From: Candidatus Nanopelagicales bacterium | Lineage (GTDB): Bacteria > Actinomycetota > Actinomycetes > S36-B12 > UBA10799 | Length of the DNA stretch: 5,914 nt | Reading direction: 5' to 3' | Assembly: GCA_025455985.1 (NCBI GenBank) | Contig: JALOLM010000459.1 | Span: forward strand, 1-5,914 | In this document: piece after piece, positions 1 through 4,615 of the stretch | How the letters are laid out: every line of letters begins with the position of its first letter | Position numbering within the stretch: the first letter of the stretch is position 1 | Made by a program: the position numbers and the translations under genes | The notes under the pieces: model-generated | The model's database searches: none | What the model was told of the DNA's origin: nothing | Seen by the model: the letters and a program-made list of their open reading frames with translations, nothing else

Positions 1-1
1 G

Positions 2-1018
2 CAGATAGGAGAGGATATCGACGGTCCGTTCCGCCGGCGGTTCTTGCAGAAGGCCTGCTACCTGAACCCTGATGTCTTCCGCCAGTACCGCAGCTTCTTC
101 GCCAGTGCAGGATTCCGGGTGGTGGACTGCCCCTCGCTGACCCAGCAGGGCAAGAGCGCGGCGGACATCCACTTGGTACTGGACGTGGTCGACGCCCTGG
201 ATCACAGGACGCGGTTCGATGAGTTCATCATCTGCTCCGCCGACGCGGACTTCACCCCGTTGATGGCGAGGGTACGTACTCATGACCGCCGCACGGTGAT
301 GGTCGCAGCGAGCCCGTCAGCACCCGCGTATCAGGCTGTGTGCGACCAGGTGGTCACACCGATCCAGATTGCCGAGGCATTCAGCCCTGACGTACCTGCC
401 GTGTCGACCGACCTCCCTGCTGAACCAGTTGCCGACCCTGTTGGCCACGCAGCTGCCCCGCTCGAGGGGGTGGAACCTGCAGGTCATCAACTGACTGACG
501 AAGAGATTGACGCGGCCGTTACGGCTGTTCGCGAGGCTGTGGATGCCGCGGGTGGCGCGCTGCCTGGGGCTAGGGCTGCGGGAGCCGCGATCGCCGTCGT
601 CCCGCGAATCGCGCAGGTGCGCTGGGCCGAGGCAGATGGCTTCAGCGGCTTCATCGCGCGCCGTCTTCCTGAGCTCAGGCTCATTCGATCGGCTTCGGGC
701 GGGTTTGTCATCGACCCGGCGCGCCGTTCCGCAGGGGATCGAATGGGCGCTGAGGTCCGCGAACGCGCCGCGGCGCGCGGTTTTGCGGTGCCGCGGTCCG
801 CGGCAAACTTCGTCATCCAGGGGCTGATCTACGCCGGCTCTGACCCCCGGGAGCCGCACGACGCCGACTACTTCGCCCGTCGCTGGTACGACAACGTCCT
901 CCTTCTAGCCGAGCGCGCAGGCATGGAACTGCCAGACGATGGCGAGGAACAGATCCGGGCCTGGATCCTCGGGGCTCCATCGCCTCCCCATCCGACGGAA
1001 CCAGACCCAGTCGCATGA
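2..1018 (+). CDS. NYN-domain putative ribonuclease with LOTUS/OST-HTH-like C-terminal region (5' end missing)
   Basis: The frame is open from base 2 to the TGA at 1016-1018, so the gene starts before the window; the TTG at 44 is only an internal candidate and lacks a convincing ribosome binding site. The first ~115 visible residues match a NYN (LabA/DUF88-type, PIN-like) nuclease: a KSAADIHLVLDVVDAL helix with the second conserved Asp, then the strand FIICSADADFTPLM with the S-D-x-D-F signature, then a short strand RTVMVAA. The first acidic motif near the N-terminus lies off the window. A Pro/Ala-rich linker (about nt 415-495) leads to DEEIDAAVTAVREAV... ending GGFVID (about nt 497-715), which looks like an OST-HTH/LOTUS-type winged helix, then a second helical region ending near QIRAWILG. 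NYN proteins are thought to cleave or process RNA, and LOTUS modules to bind RNA or partners; the substrate here is unknown. The NYN call is strong, the C-terminal domain call moderate. It stands alone on its strand, with no clear terminator after it. Confidence 0.8.
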   Translation, partial: QIGEDIDGPFRRRFLQKACYLNPDVFRQYRSFFASAGFRVVDCPSLTQQGKSAADIHLVLDVVDALDHRTRFDEFIICSADADFTPLMARVRTHDRRTVMVAASPSAPAYQAVCDQVVTPIQIAEAFSPDVPAVSTDLPAEPVADPVGHAAAPLEGVEPAGHQLTDEEIDAAVTAVREAVDAAGGALPGARAAGAAIAVVPRIAQVRWAEADGFSGFIARRLPELRLIRSASGGFVIDPARRSAGDRMGAEVRERAAARGFAVPRSAANFVIQGLIYAGSDPREPHDADYFARRWYDNVLLLAERAGMELPDDGEEQIRAWILGAPSPPHPTEPDPVA

Positions 1019-1428
1019 CTATGCCGTCCTCCGTCCCACTCCGAGGCCCATAATCCGGCTTGCGGAAGAAGCGCCGTCCGAAACGGTCGGGTAGGTGCTG
1101 CACACCGCCGCGTACCGTCCCGGTCAGCGGCGCTGCCTGCGTCACTGCGCCGCCTGTCGGGCGTGAACATGTCGCGGGTCGAGCCGTTCCCGGGTGGGCT
1201 CTGACAGTGTGACAATCTGGCTCAGCTACAGCGCCTTGGTCTGACAGCGATCGTCGACCGGCTCACCTTCGGCGGACACACCATCGACAACAGCTCCCAG
1301 TTCTACCGCCTCGCCGGCAGCCGGAAAGGCGCCCCGTCGGCCTCCTGAGACCCCAACCGCTCAAGTCGTCTCGATGACGATCCGAAGCAGCCAGTGGACA
1401 AGTCGGATCCCAACCGGGGGGCAGGAAA
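1019..1428. other. Non-coding stretch containing an IS remnant
   Basis: About 410 bases lie between the NYN gene and the next exported-protein gene with no intact gene. The only recognisable content is the istB-like tail at 1241-1348, listed separately. A 7-bp inverted repeat (GCGGCGC at 1127-1133, GCGCCGC at 1147-1153, 13-nt loop) has no T-tract and could be chance in GC-rich DNA, so I do not call it a terminator. Confidence 0.5.
1241..1348 (+). pseudogene. IstB-like ATPase, C-terminal fragment (IS21-family remnant)
   Basis: This frame, open only from 1205 to the TGA at 1346-1348, encodes LTAIVDRLTFGGHTIDNSSQ followed by FYRLAGSRKGAPSAS. The pattern I/V-V-D-R-L-x(4)-H-x-I-x(5)-S/Q-x-Y-R-L matches what I recall of the extreme C-terminus of IS21-family IstB helper ATPases, where a DRL...H-I motif is followed by a YRL motif and a basic tail. 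IstB is normally about 250 residues with Walker A and B motifs. None of that is present: a stop lies 40 bases upstream and no istA is visible. I infer the relic of an IS21-type element truncated at its 5' side. The match rests on about 35 residues from memory, so it is moderate evidence. Confidence 0.5.
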
Positions 1429-1806
1429 GTGCGTGCTGTGGTTCTGGCATCAGTCGGTGCCGCCGCTGCCATTGCGGCAATGGCGTTCACCCCATCGGCC
1501 ACGGTGCCGACAACCATTGAAGCCGTGCAAGCCCAACTCAACGCGGTGCCCTGGATCGCCGGGGATCGAGACCTCGCCGATCCCGTAGGACCGGGTGACC
1601 TCGATCTGACAGATCCCGTAGCCCGAGGGTTCCTGGCTGCAGGGTGGAGGCTGTCTGATGCCCCCTTCAGCGGTTCTATCGATGACGGTCCAGCCGTGAC
1701 GATTGAGCTCGACGGCGCGCCCGCATGCGCAACGACGCGAGTGTCTGCGGTCGGTCGGAGCGGCCAGATCGTCGCGGTCCGAGTAACACCAAGCGCGTGC
1801 AACTAA
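1429..1806 (+). CDS. Small exported protein of unknown function
   Basis: The gene encodes 125 residues from a GTG at 1429 to TAA at 1804-1806. A G-rich tract at 1416-1421 is placed to act as ribosome binding site. A second in-frame GTG at 1438 sits about 8 nt after AGGAAAG and is a possible alternative, but it would remove the Arg that gives the signal peptide its charge. The N-terminus (MRAVVLASVGAAAAIAAMAF) is a short signal peptide or membrane anchor. The rest is acidic and soluble-looking, with two cysteines (C100 and C124, the last but one residue) that could form one disulfide. A duplicated peptide pattern, DLADPVGPG then DLDLTDPVARG, is mirrored in DNA by GATCCCGTAG at 1579-1588 and 1612-1621. 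I recognise no family. It is convergent with the minus-strand secreted protein, only 13 bases separating the two stops. Confidence 0.6.
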   Translation: MRAVVLASVGAAAAIAAMAFTPSATVPTTIEAVQAQLNAVPWIAGDRDLADPVGPGDLDLTDPVARGFLAAGWRLSDAPFSGSIDDGPAVTIELDGAPACATTRVSAVGRSGQIVAVRVTPSACN

Positions 1807-1819
1807 GGAGACGCCATCC

Positions 1820-2215
1820 TCAACAAACCCCGAAGTCGACCAGGACATAGCGCACGTGATTGACCAACGGAGAAGTGAAGTTGTAGGAACGCCAAGTCGA
1901 GGTGTTCACGCGCTGGCAGACTACGACCGACGTCCCGCTCCCGTCACTGTTCACCGCGTGGAACGTGGCCGTGTCCCTGAAGTTCGACATGGACTCGATG
2001 TTGTCGTACATGGTGCCGGTGACCTGACCCTGGAGCCCGGTAACGGCGTAGCCCGAACAGGAGGCGCCGGAGTACCACTTGTTCTGCCCGAGGGCGAGCG
2101 CTCCGCACTTCGTGATGTAACCGGCGGTAGCAGTGGTCGTCCCAAGTCCTGCCATTCCGCCGATAGCCGCCGCGGTGGCGATGATTGCCGCAGTCCGGCG
2201 TGGTCGCTGAAACAC
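1820..2215 (-). CDS. Small secreted protein with four cysteines, unknown family
   Basis: I place the start at GTG 2215-2213, because GAGGAG (2228-2223) lies 7 nt upstream. In-frame ATGs at 2248 and 2239 are possible but have poorer sites and would lie inside the preceding gene. The product is 131 residues. MFQRPRRTAAIIATAAAIGG begins a classical signal peptide, with likely cleavage after TATA near residue 31, leaving about 100 residues. The mature part has four cysteines (C37, C53, C100 and C131, the final residue), consistent with two disulfides, and many Ser/Thr/Gly/Tyr. The segment TMYDNIESMSNFRDTATFHAV distantly recalls beta/gamma-crystallin-like secreted proteins and I36 inhibitors of actinomycetes, but this is only a hint. 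It should be exported by Sec, since the arginine pair does not fit the Tat consensus. The start lies 4 nt after the stop of the upstream membrane-protein gene, so the two are probably translationally coupled and may act together. Confidence 0.7.
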   Translation of the reverse strand: MFQRPRRTAAIIATAAAIGGMAGLGTTTATAGYITKCGALALGQNKWYSGASCSGYAVTGLQGQVTGTMYDNIESMSNFRDTATFHAVNSDGSGTSVVVCQRVNTSTWRSYNFTSPLVNHVRYVLVDFGVC

Positions 2216-2219
2216 GAGT

Positions 2220-2627
2220 TCACTCCTCAATGTCGACATGTTTGGCATGGAGCATGCTGGCGCGAAGTTCGTCTAGAGAGTCGTATGCGAACGCTGTCGC
2301 ATCAACTACTTTCACGTGATCAGCCAGGCCAAGGTCCCGAAGTCGGGAGATCTCAGCCCAGGAGACGAGTCGGCCGTCGTAATGCACTGGTAGGTCCGTG
2401 ATGCTCAACGCTGCCGGAGGCGGGGCTTCGGAGGGCGCGACGCCGACCACGAAGAGGAAGGCGCCGGATGCGGCAAGAAGGGAAGCCGCGCCGAGGACGA
2501 TTCCGTTTCGGATTCTCTTGAACCTCGAAGGGGCGTAGGGCGTCGGCCTGGCGCTGGTGAGCCTCCCTACCAGGGCGCCACTTGACGTGCCCACCATCCC
2601 GATCCCCCGTTCCCCCAACGCCGTCAC
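2220..2627 (-). CDS. Single-pass membrane protein with an extracytoplasmic domain, unknown function
   Basis: The longest frame starts at GTG 2627 (135 residues). ATG 2597 (125 residues) has a G-rich tract just upstream and is at least as likely. Residues 30-41 are basic (PSRFKRIR) and precede one hydrophobic segment at about 42-64 (NGIVLGAASLLAASGAFLFV...). The positive-inside rule puts the N-terminus in the cytoplasm and the C-terminal ~70 residues outside. That part starts with a Pro/Ala linker (APSEAPPPAAL) and holds a small hydrophilic domain with LPVHYDGRLVSWAEISRL and DHVKVVDATAFAYDSLDELR. It has no cysteine and no catalytic motif I recognise. It is the first gene of a two-gene operon with the secreted four-cysteine protein, whose ribosome binding site lies in its last codons. 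The membrane protein could be a partner, receptor or export aid for the secreted one; that is inference. Confidence 0.6.
   Translation of the reverse strand: MTALGERGIGMVGTSSGALVGRLTSARPTPYAPSRFKRIRNGIVLGAASLLAASGAFLFVVGVAPSEAPPPAALSITDLPVHYDGRLVSWAEISRLRDLGLADHVKVVDATAFAYDSLDELRASMLHAKHVDIEE
2223..2228 (-). promoter_or_regulatory. Ribosome binding site that fixes the secreted-protein start
   Basis: GAGGAG on the minus strand, 7 nt before GTG 2215-2213. It lies within the last codons of the upstream gene, whose TGA is at 2222-2220, so ribosomes finishing that gene stop right at this site. This supports translational coupling and the shorter start over the ATGs at 2239 and 2248. Confidence 0.7.
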
Positions 2628-2642
2628 GTTTCCCGCTAGCCA

Positions 2643-2680
2643 CCCACCGCTCGCACGCTAGCCCACCGCTCGCACGCTAG
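2643..2680. repeat. Perfect 19-bp tandem repeat, two copies
   Basis: The unit CCCACCGCTCGCACGCTAG occurs at 2643-2661 and 2662-2680 without mismatch. Each copy ends in CTAG, and another CTAG lies just left at 2636-2639. The repeat lies in the upstream region of the membrane/secreted operon, 16-53 bases before GTG 2627, where operator sites would be expected. The IS630 element begins at the last base of the second copy. A diverged third copy may lie across the insertion: on the minus strand the far flank reads CGAGCGGGG shortly before CTAG. Role unknown. Confidence 0.8.
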
Positions 2681-3741
2681 TGTCCCGCGTCTGAATCTCG
2701 TTTACGGGTGGCGTGGGGCAGGATCTCGTCGGCGTTCTTGGTCCAGGTGAAGGGGTGGGCGCGGTCGTTCCAGCCTTCGATGAAGGTGCGGATCGCGGTG
2801 ACGAGTTCTTTGACGCTGTCGAAGGATCCGCGGCGGATCGCTTGGCGGGTGATGATCCCGAAGAAGACCTCGACGAGGTTCAGCCAGGATCCGCTGGTCG
2901 GGGTGAAGTGCAGGGTGATCCGTGGATTCTTGGCCAGCCACGCGTTGATGTCGTCGTGCTTGTGGGTGTGGTAGTTGTCCACGACGACGTGCAGCTCGCG
3001 GCGCGGGTAGGCCTTGGCGACCTACTTGAGGAAGTCCAGGAACTCGGCCTTGCCGTGCCGGTCATAGCACTCATCGGTGACCCGTCCGGTGGCGACCTCG
3101 AGGGCGGCGAACAAGGTGGTGGTGCCGTTGCGTTTGTAGTCGTGGGTCGCCTTCTCCGGCAGCCCGGGACGTACCGGCAGGATCGGGGCGGTGCGGTTCA
3201 GGGCTTGGATCTGGGACTTCTCGTCCACGCACAGCACGATCGCCTTCTCCGGCGGATCGAGATAGAGCCCGACCACGTCGCGGACCTTGGCCTCCAGCTC
3301 CGGGTCGGTGGAGAACTTGAACGTCTCGCGCCGCCACGGCTTGATGCAGTACCGCCTCCACGCCCGAGCCACCGTGGCGTCCCCGATGCCCAGGTGCGCG
3401 GCGAGCAGGCGTGTGGACCAGTGCGTCACCCCGAGCGTCTCCGGTGGCGGGTCCAGGGTGGCGGCCAGGATCGCCGCGTCATCGATCGTCTTGGGCCGCC
3501 CACTGCGCGGCTCGTCGTACAGCCCCGCCACGCCGTGGGCAGCGAAGCGGTCCCGCCACTTGATCACGGTCGGCCGTGTCACCCCAACCAACTCCGCCGC
3601 CCTGGTCGTCCCGGCACCATCAGCGACAGCCAGCACGATGCGCGCCCGCTCCACCTGCCCGGCAGCCGCGGTCCGCGACCGGGTCAACGACTCCAACGTG
3701 GCACGGTCCTCAGCGGTGATCGACAACCCCGATGACGGCAT
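2677..3741 (-). pseudogene. IS630-family DDE transposase, interrupted by an in-frame amber codon
   Basis: From ATG 3741 the frame runs 239 codons to TAG at 3024-3022, then continues in the same frame to TAG 2679-2677, giving 354 codons with the amber at codon 240. A helix-turn-helix with GTTRAAELVGVTRPTVIKWR (about residues 44-63) and a GRPK motif (81-84) form the DNA-binding half. The catalytic DDE triad is complete across the break: D173 in CVDEKSQIQ, D255 in VVVDNYHTHKH, and E291 in SWLNLVEVFFG, with 35 residues between the last two as usual for the family. After the amber come VAKAYPRRELH and then VVVDNYH, so only codon 240 looks wrong. Family members I recall have Gln there, so a single CAG-to-TAG change is the simplest explanation. 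A GTG at 2982 could start the downstream part, but it would lack the first Asp. Neither half alone should transpose. Confidence 0.88.
2680..2705 (+). repeat. IS630 terminal inverted repeat, left end
   Basis: The outermost 26 bases of the element begin GTGTCCCGCGTC and pair imperfectly with 3767-3792 (17 of 26). The last codons of the transposase lie inside this repeat. Confidence 0.75.
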
Positions 3742-3766
3742 GCCCCATCATCCCGCCTGCCCCGTT

Positions 3767-3792
3767 GTAAATCAACTAATGACGCGCAACAC
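3767..3792 (-). repeat. IS630 terminal inverted repeat, right end
   Basis: Read inward on the complement it begins GTGTTGCGCGTC and shares 17 of 26 positions with the left end. The transposase ATG at 3741 lies 51 bases inside this end, so the promoter should lie in or next to the repeat. Confidence 0.75.
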
Positions 3793-3794
3793 TA

Positions 3795-3916
3795 GCAGCG
3801 GGTCCCCGCTCGTCTTCGGCACAACACGCCTGCGGCGTCCGAGAGCACAGAGGAGGGCGACCCTGGCTGGCTAGGGGGGCCGTCATCCCTTTGGGCGTGT
3901 GGACCCCGGACCGTGC
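3795..3916. other. Short intergenic stretch between IS right flank and toxin gene
   Basis: No gene is visible. Beside the IS target, AGCGGG (3797-3802) and CCCGCT (3805-3810) form a 6-bp palindrome around TC. It could be a compact hairpin or chance. No convincing terminator follows the toxin gene stop. Confidence 0.4.
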
Positions 3917-4156
3917 TCACTCGAGGAGGTCGAGGTACTGGCGGCGCGCCTTCATGGCGTGGATGACGAGTTCGCTGCCGCTATCGAAGCGCAGCACGAC
4001 GACCTCGAGGAGGCGGCCGGCGGAGTCGAATCCGAGGCGAAGTTGTCGGGCGGGGCTGTCGTCTTCGAGGTCGCTGACGAAGACGGCGTGCTCTGCGGCG
4101 TGGATGGCGTCCTTCGGGTCGATGCCGTGCTTGCGTGCCGAACCGTGGACCTTCAC
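3917..4156 (-). CDS. BrnT-like toxin of a type II toxin-antitoxin pair
   Basis: The gene encodes 79 residues from GTG 4156-4154 to its stop at 3917-3919. That GTG overlaps the antitoxin stop as GTGA, the usual coupling in toxin-antitoxin operons. The sequence fits the compact RelE-like BrnT (DUF497) pattern: an early HGIDPKDAIHAAEHAV helix, an acidic stretch ending in Arg (DDSPARQLRLGFD), a strand RLLEVVVLRF, then VIHAMKARRQYLDLL, the counterpart of the IISARKA...Y ending. BrnT toxins act as ribosome-dependent or free ribonucleases that stop translation and are neutralised by their partner. The protein is slightly shorter than many BrnT members. The gene order is reversed compared with classical brnT-brnA, in which the toxin comes first. 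The same frame stays open far upstream across the recombinase, but that extension is antisense to a real gene and not coding. Confidence 0.75.
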   Translation of the reverse strand: MKVHGSARKHGIDPKDAIHAAEHAVFVSDLEDDSPARQLRLGFDSAGRLLEVVVLRFDSGSELVIHAMKARRQYLDLLE

Positions 4157-4401
4157 GCGACGTAGGAGCGGATGGCGGCGCGGATGGCCTCTGAGCGGCT
4201 GACGTGGTCGCGTTCGGCGCGTTCGGTCAACGCGGCCAGCAGGGTGGCGTCGATGCGCACGGGGACGACCTGGGCAGGTCCGTCGCCGATCGGCTTGCGT
4301 CCGCGCTTGCGCAGTTGCTCGACGTCGTAGCCGCGTTCGGCCTCGTCGGCCCAGTCCTGGATGTCGGCGTCGGTGACGGGCTTGCCCTTGATCGTCTCCA
4401 C
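4153..4401 (-). CDS. Ribbon-helix-helix antitoxin / repressor
   Basis: It encodes 82 residues from GTG 4401-4399. The C-terminal ~40 residues form a CopG/Arc-type ribbon-helix-helix: strand QVVPVRI (about 44-50), helix DATLLAALTERAERD (51-65), turn, and helix SRSEAIRAAIRSYVA (68-82). The N-terminal part (TDADIQDWADEAERGYDVEQ followed by a KRGRKP stretch) is the acidic-then-basic extension I know from actinobacterial antitoxins in such pairs. It should bind the toxin and repress its own promoter as a dimer. There is no Shine-Dalgarno before GTG 4401, but a TANNNT -10 motif lies 6 nt upstream, which fits a leaderless transcript. Its last bases overlap the toxin start (GTGA). Confidence 0.8.
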   Translation of the reverse strand: METIKGKPVTDADIQDWADEAERGYDVEQLRKRGRKPIGDGPAQVVPVRIDATLLAALTERAERDHVSRSEAIRAAIRSYVA

Positions 4402-4407
4402 GATAGA

Positions 4408-4418
4408 AGCGTAATACG
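4408..4418 (-). promoter_or_regulatory. Candidate leaderless promoter and operator of the toxin-antitoxin operon
   Basis: On the minus strand TACGCT (4413-4408) fits a TANNNT -10 element, with 6 nt to GTG 4401, the spacing of leaderless actinobacterial transcripts. Overlapping it is the palindrome CGTAATACG (4410-4418; four-base arms around one base), AT-rich in a GC-rich region. Ribbon-helix-helix antitoxins often repress through short palindromes over the -10. I see no good -35. This is inference from position and symmetry. Confidence 0.4.
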
Positions 4419-4603
4419 AAATGGTGGTTGGGGGAAGCGCTCGGTGGAGGACCGCCGCCCCTCCGGTAGGTGGGGGCGGGGGTGCTGCCCGTGGCGCTCG
4501 CAGACGTGCTCGCGTCCTGCAGGCGGGTTAGCGTCGCTGAGTCCGGGTGCCCGGCCGTGTTGGCGGCGGGCGCGGTCTGGGCCTGTTCCAGTGGTCGCCG
4601 CGT

Positions 4604-4610
4604 GAGGTGA
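4604..4610 (+). promoter_or_regulatory. Ribosome binding site that fixes the recombinase start
   Basis: GAGGTGA lies 5 nt before ATG 4616. This decides for 4616 over the in-frame upstream start at 4547, whose extra 23 residues are low-complexity and have no such site. Confidence 0.75.
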
Positions 4611-4615
4611 TTCCC

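Larger units (their letters stand above)
2680..3792 (-). mobile_element. IS630-family insertion sequence, complete ends, 1113 bp
   Basis: The transposase belongs to IS630, and both ends can be placed. Read inward, the left end (from 2680) starts GTGTCCCGCGTC and the right end (from 3792, complement) starts GTGTTGCGCGTC. Over 26 bases 17 agree, and 10 of the first 12. TA dinucleotides flank the element at 2678-2679 and 3793-3794, the two-base target duplication of this family. Removing the element and one TA restores CTAG, the target reported for IS630. Intact ends and duplication argue for a fairly recent insertion. The transposase carries an internal amber codon, so the copy is probably not autonomous unless the codon is read through. 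Confidence 0.88.
4402..4615. other. Divergent intergenic region between antitoxin and recombinase
   Basis: It holds the antitoxin promoter/operator candidate at its left end and the recombinase ribosome binding site at its right. Between them, CCGCCCC (4455-4461) and GGGGCGG (4473-4479) can pair in a 7-bp stem with an 11-nt loop. No T-tract follows, so it may be chance or a protein site. No gene is apparent and I could not identify an attachment core. Confidence 0.4.

Noticed and set aside
317..859. Open frames overlapping the NYN gene on both strands
   Set aside because: They overlap a gene with recognisable NYN motifs and are Arg/Ser-rich, typical of shadow frames in GC-rich DNA.
1127..1153. 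A terminator after the NYN gene
   Set aside because: The 7-bp stem has a 13-nt loop, no T-tract, and lies over 100 bases from the stop.
1263..1802. A 179-codon minus-strand frame opposite the small exported protein
   Set aside because: Its product is biased and has no domain; the plus-strand frame has a proper signal peptide.
1856..2401. A 181-codon plus-strand frame
   Set aside because: It is antisense to the two minus-strand genes, which have signal peptide, membrane segment and a strong ribosome binding site.
2643..2680. A CRISPR array
   Set aside because: There are only two 19-bp units directly abutting, with no spacers and no cas gene.
2713..3735. A 340-codon plus-strand open frame across the IS
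   Set aside because: It is antisense to the transposase, whose helix-turn-helix and DDE motifs are clear; the plus-strand product is low-complexity.
2677..3741. Programmed frameshifting in the transposase
   Set aside because: The two parts are in the same frame (3741 and 2982 differ by a multiple of three); the interruption is a stop codon.
4547..4615. An upstream start for the recombinase
   Set aside because: The added residues are Gly/Arg-rich and no ribosome binding site precedes 4547, whereas GAGGTGA sits 5 nt before ATG 4616.
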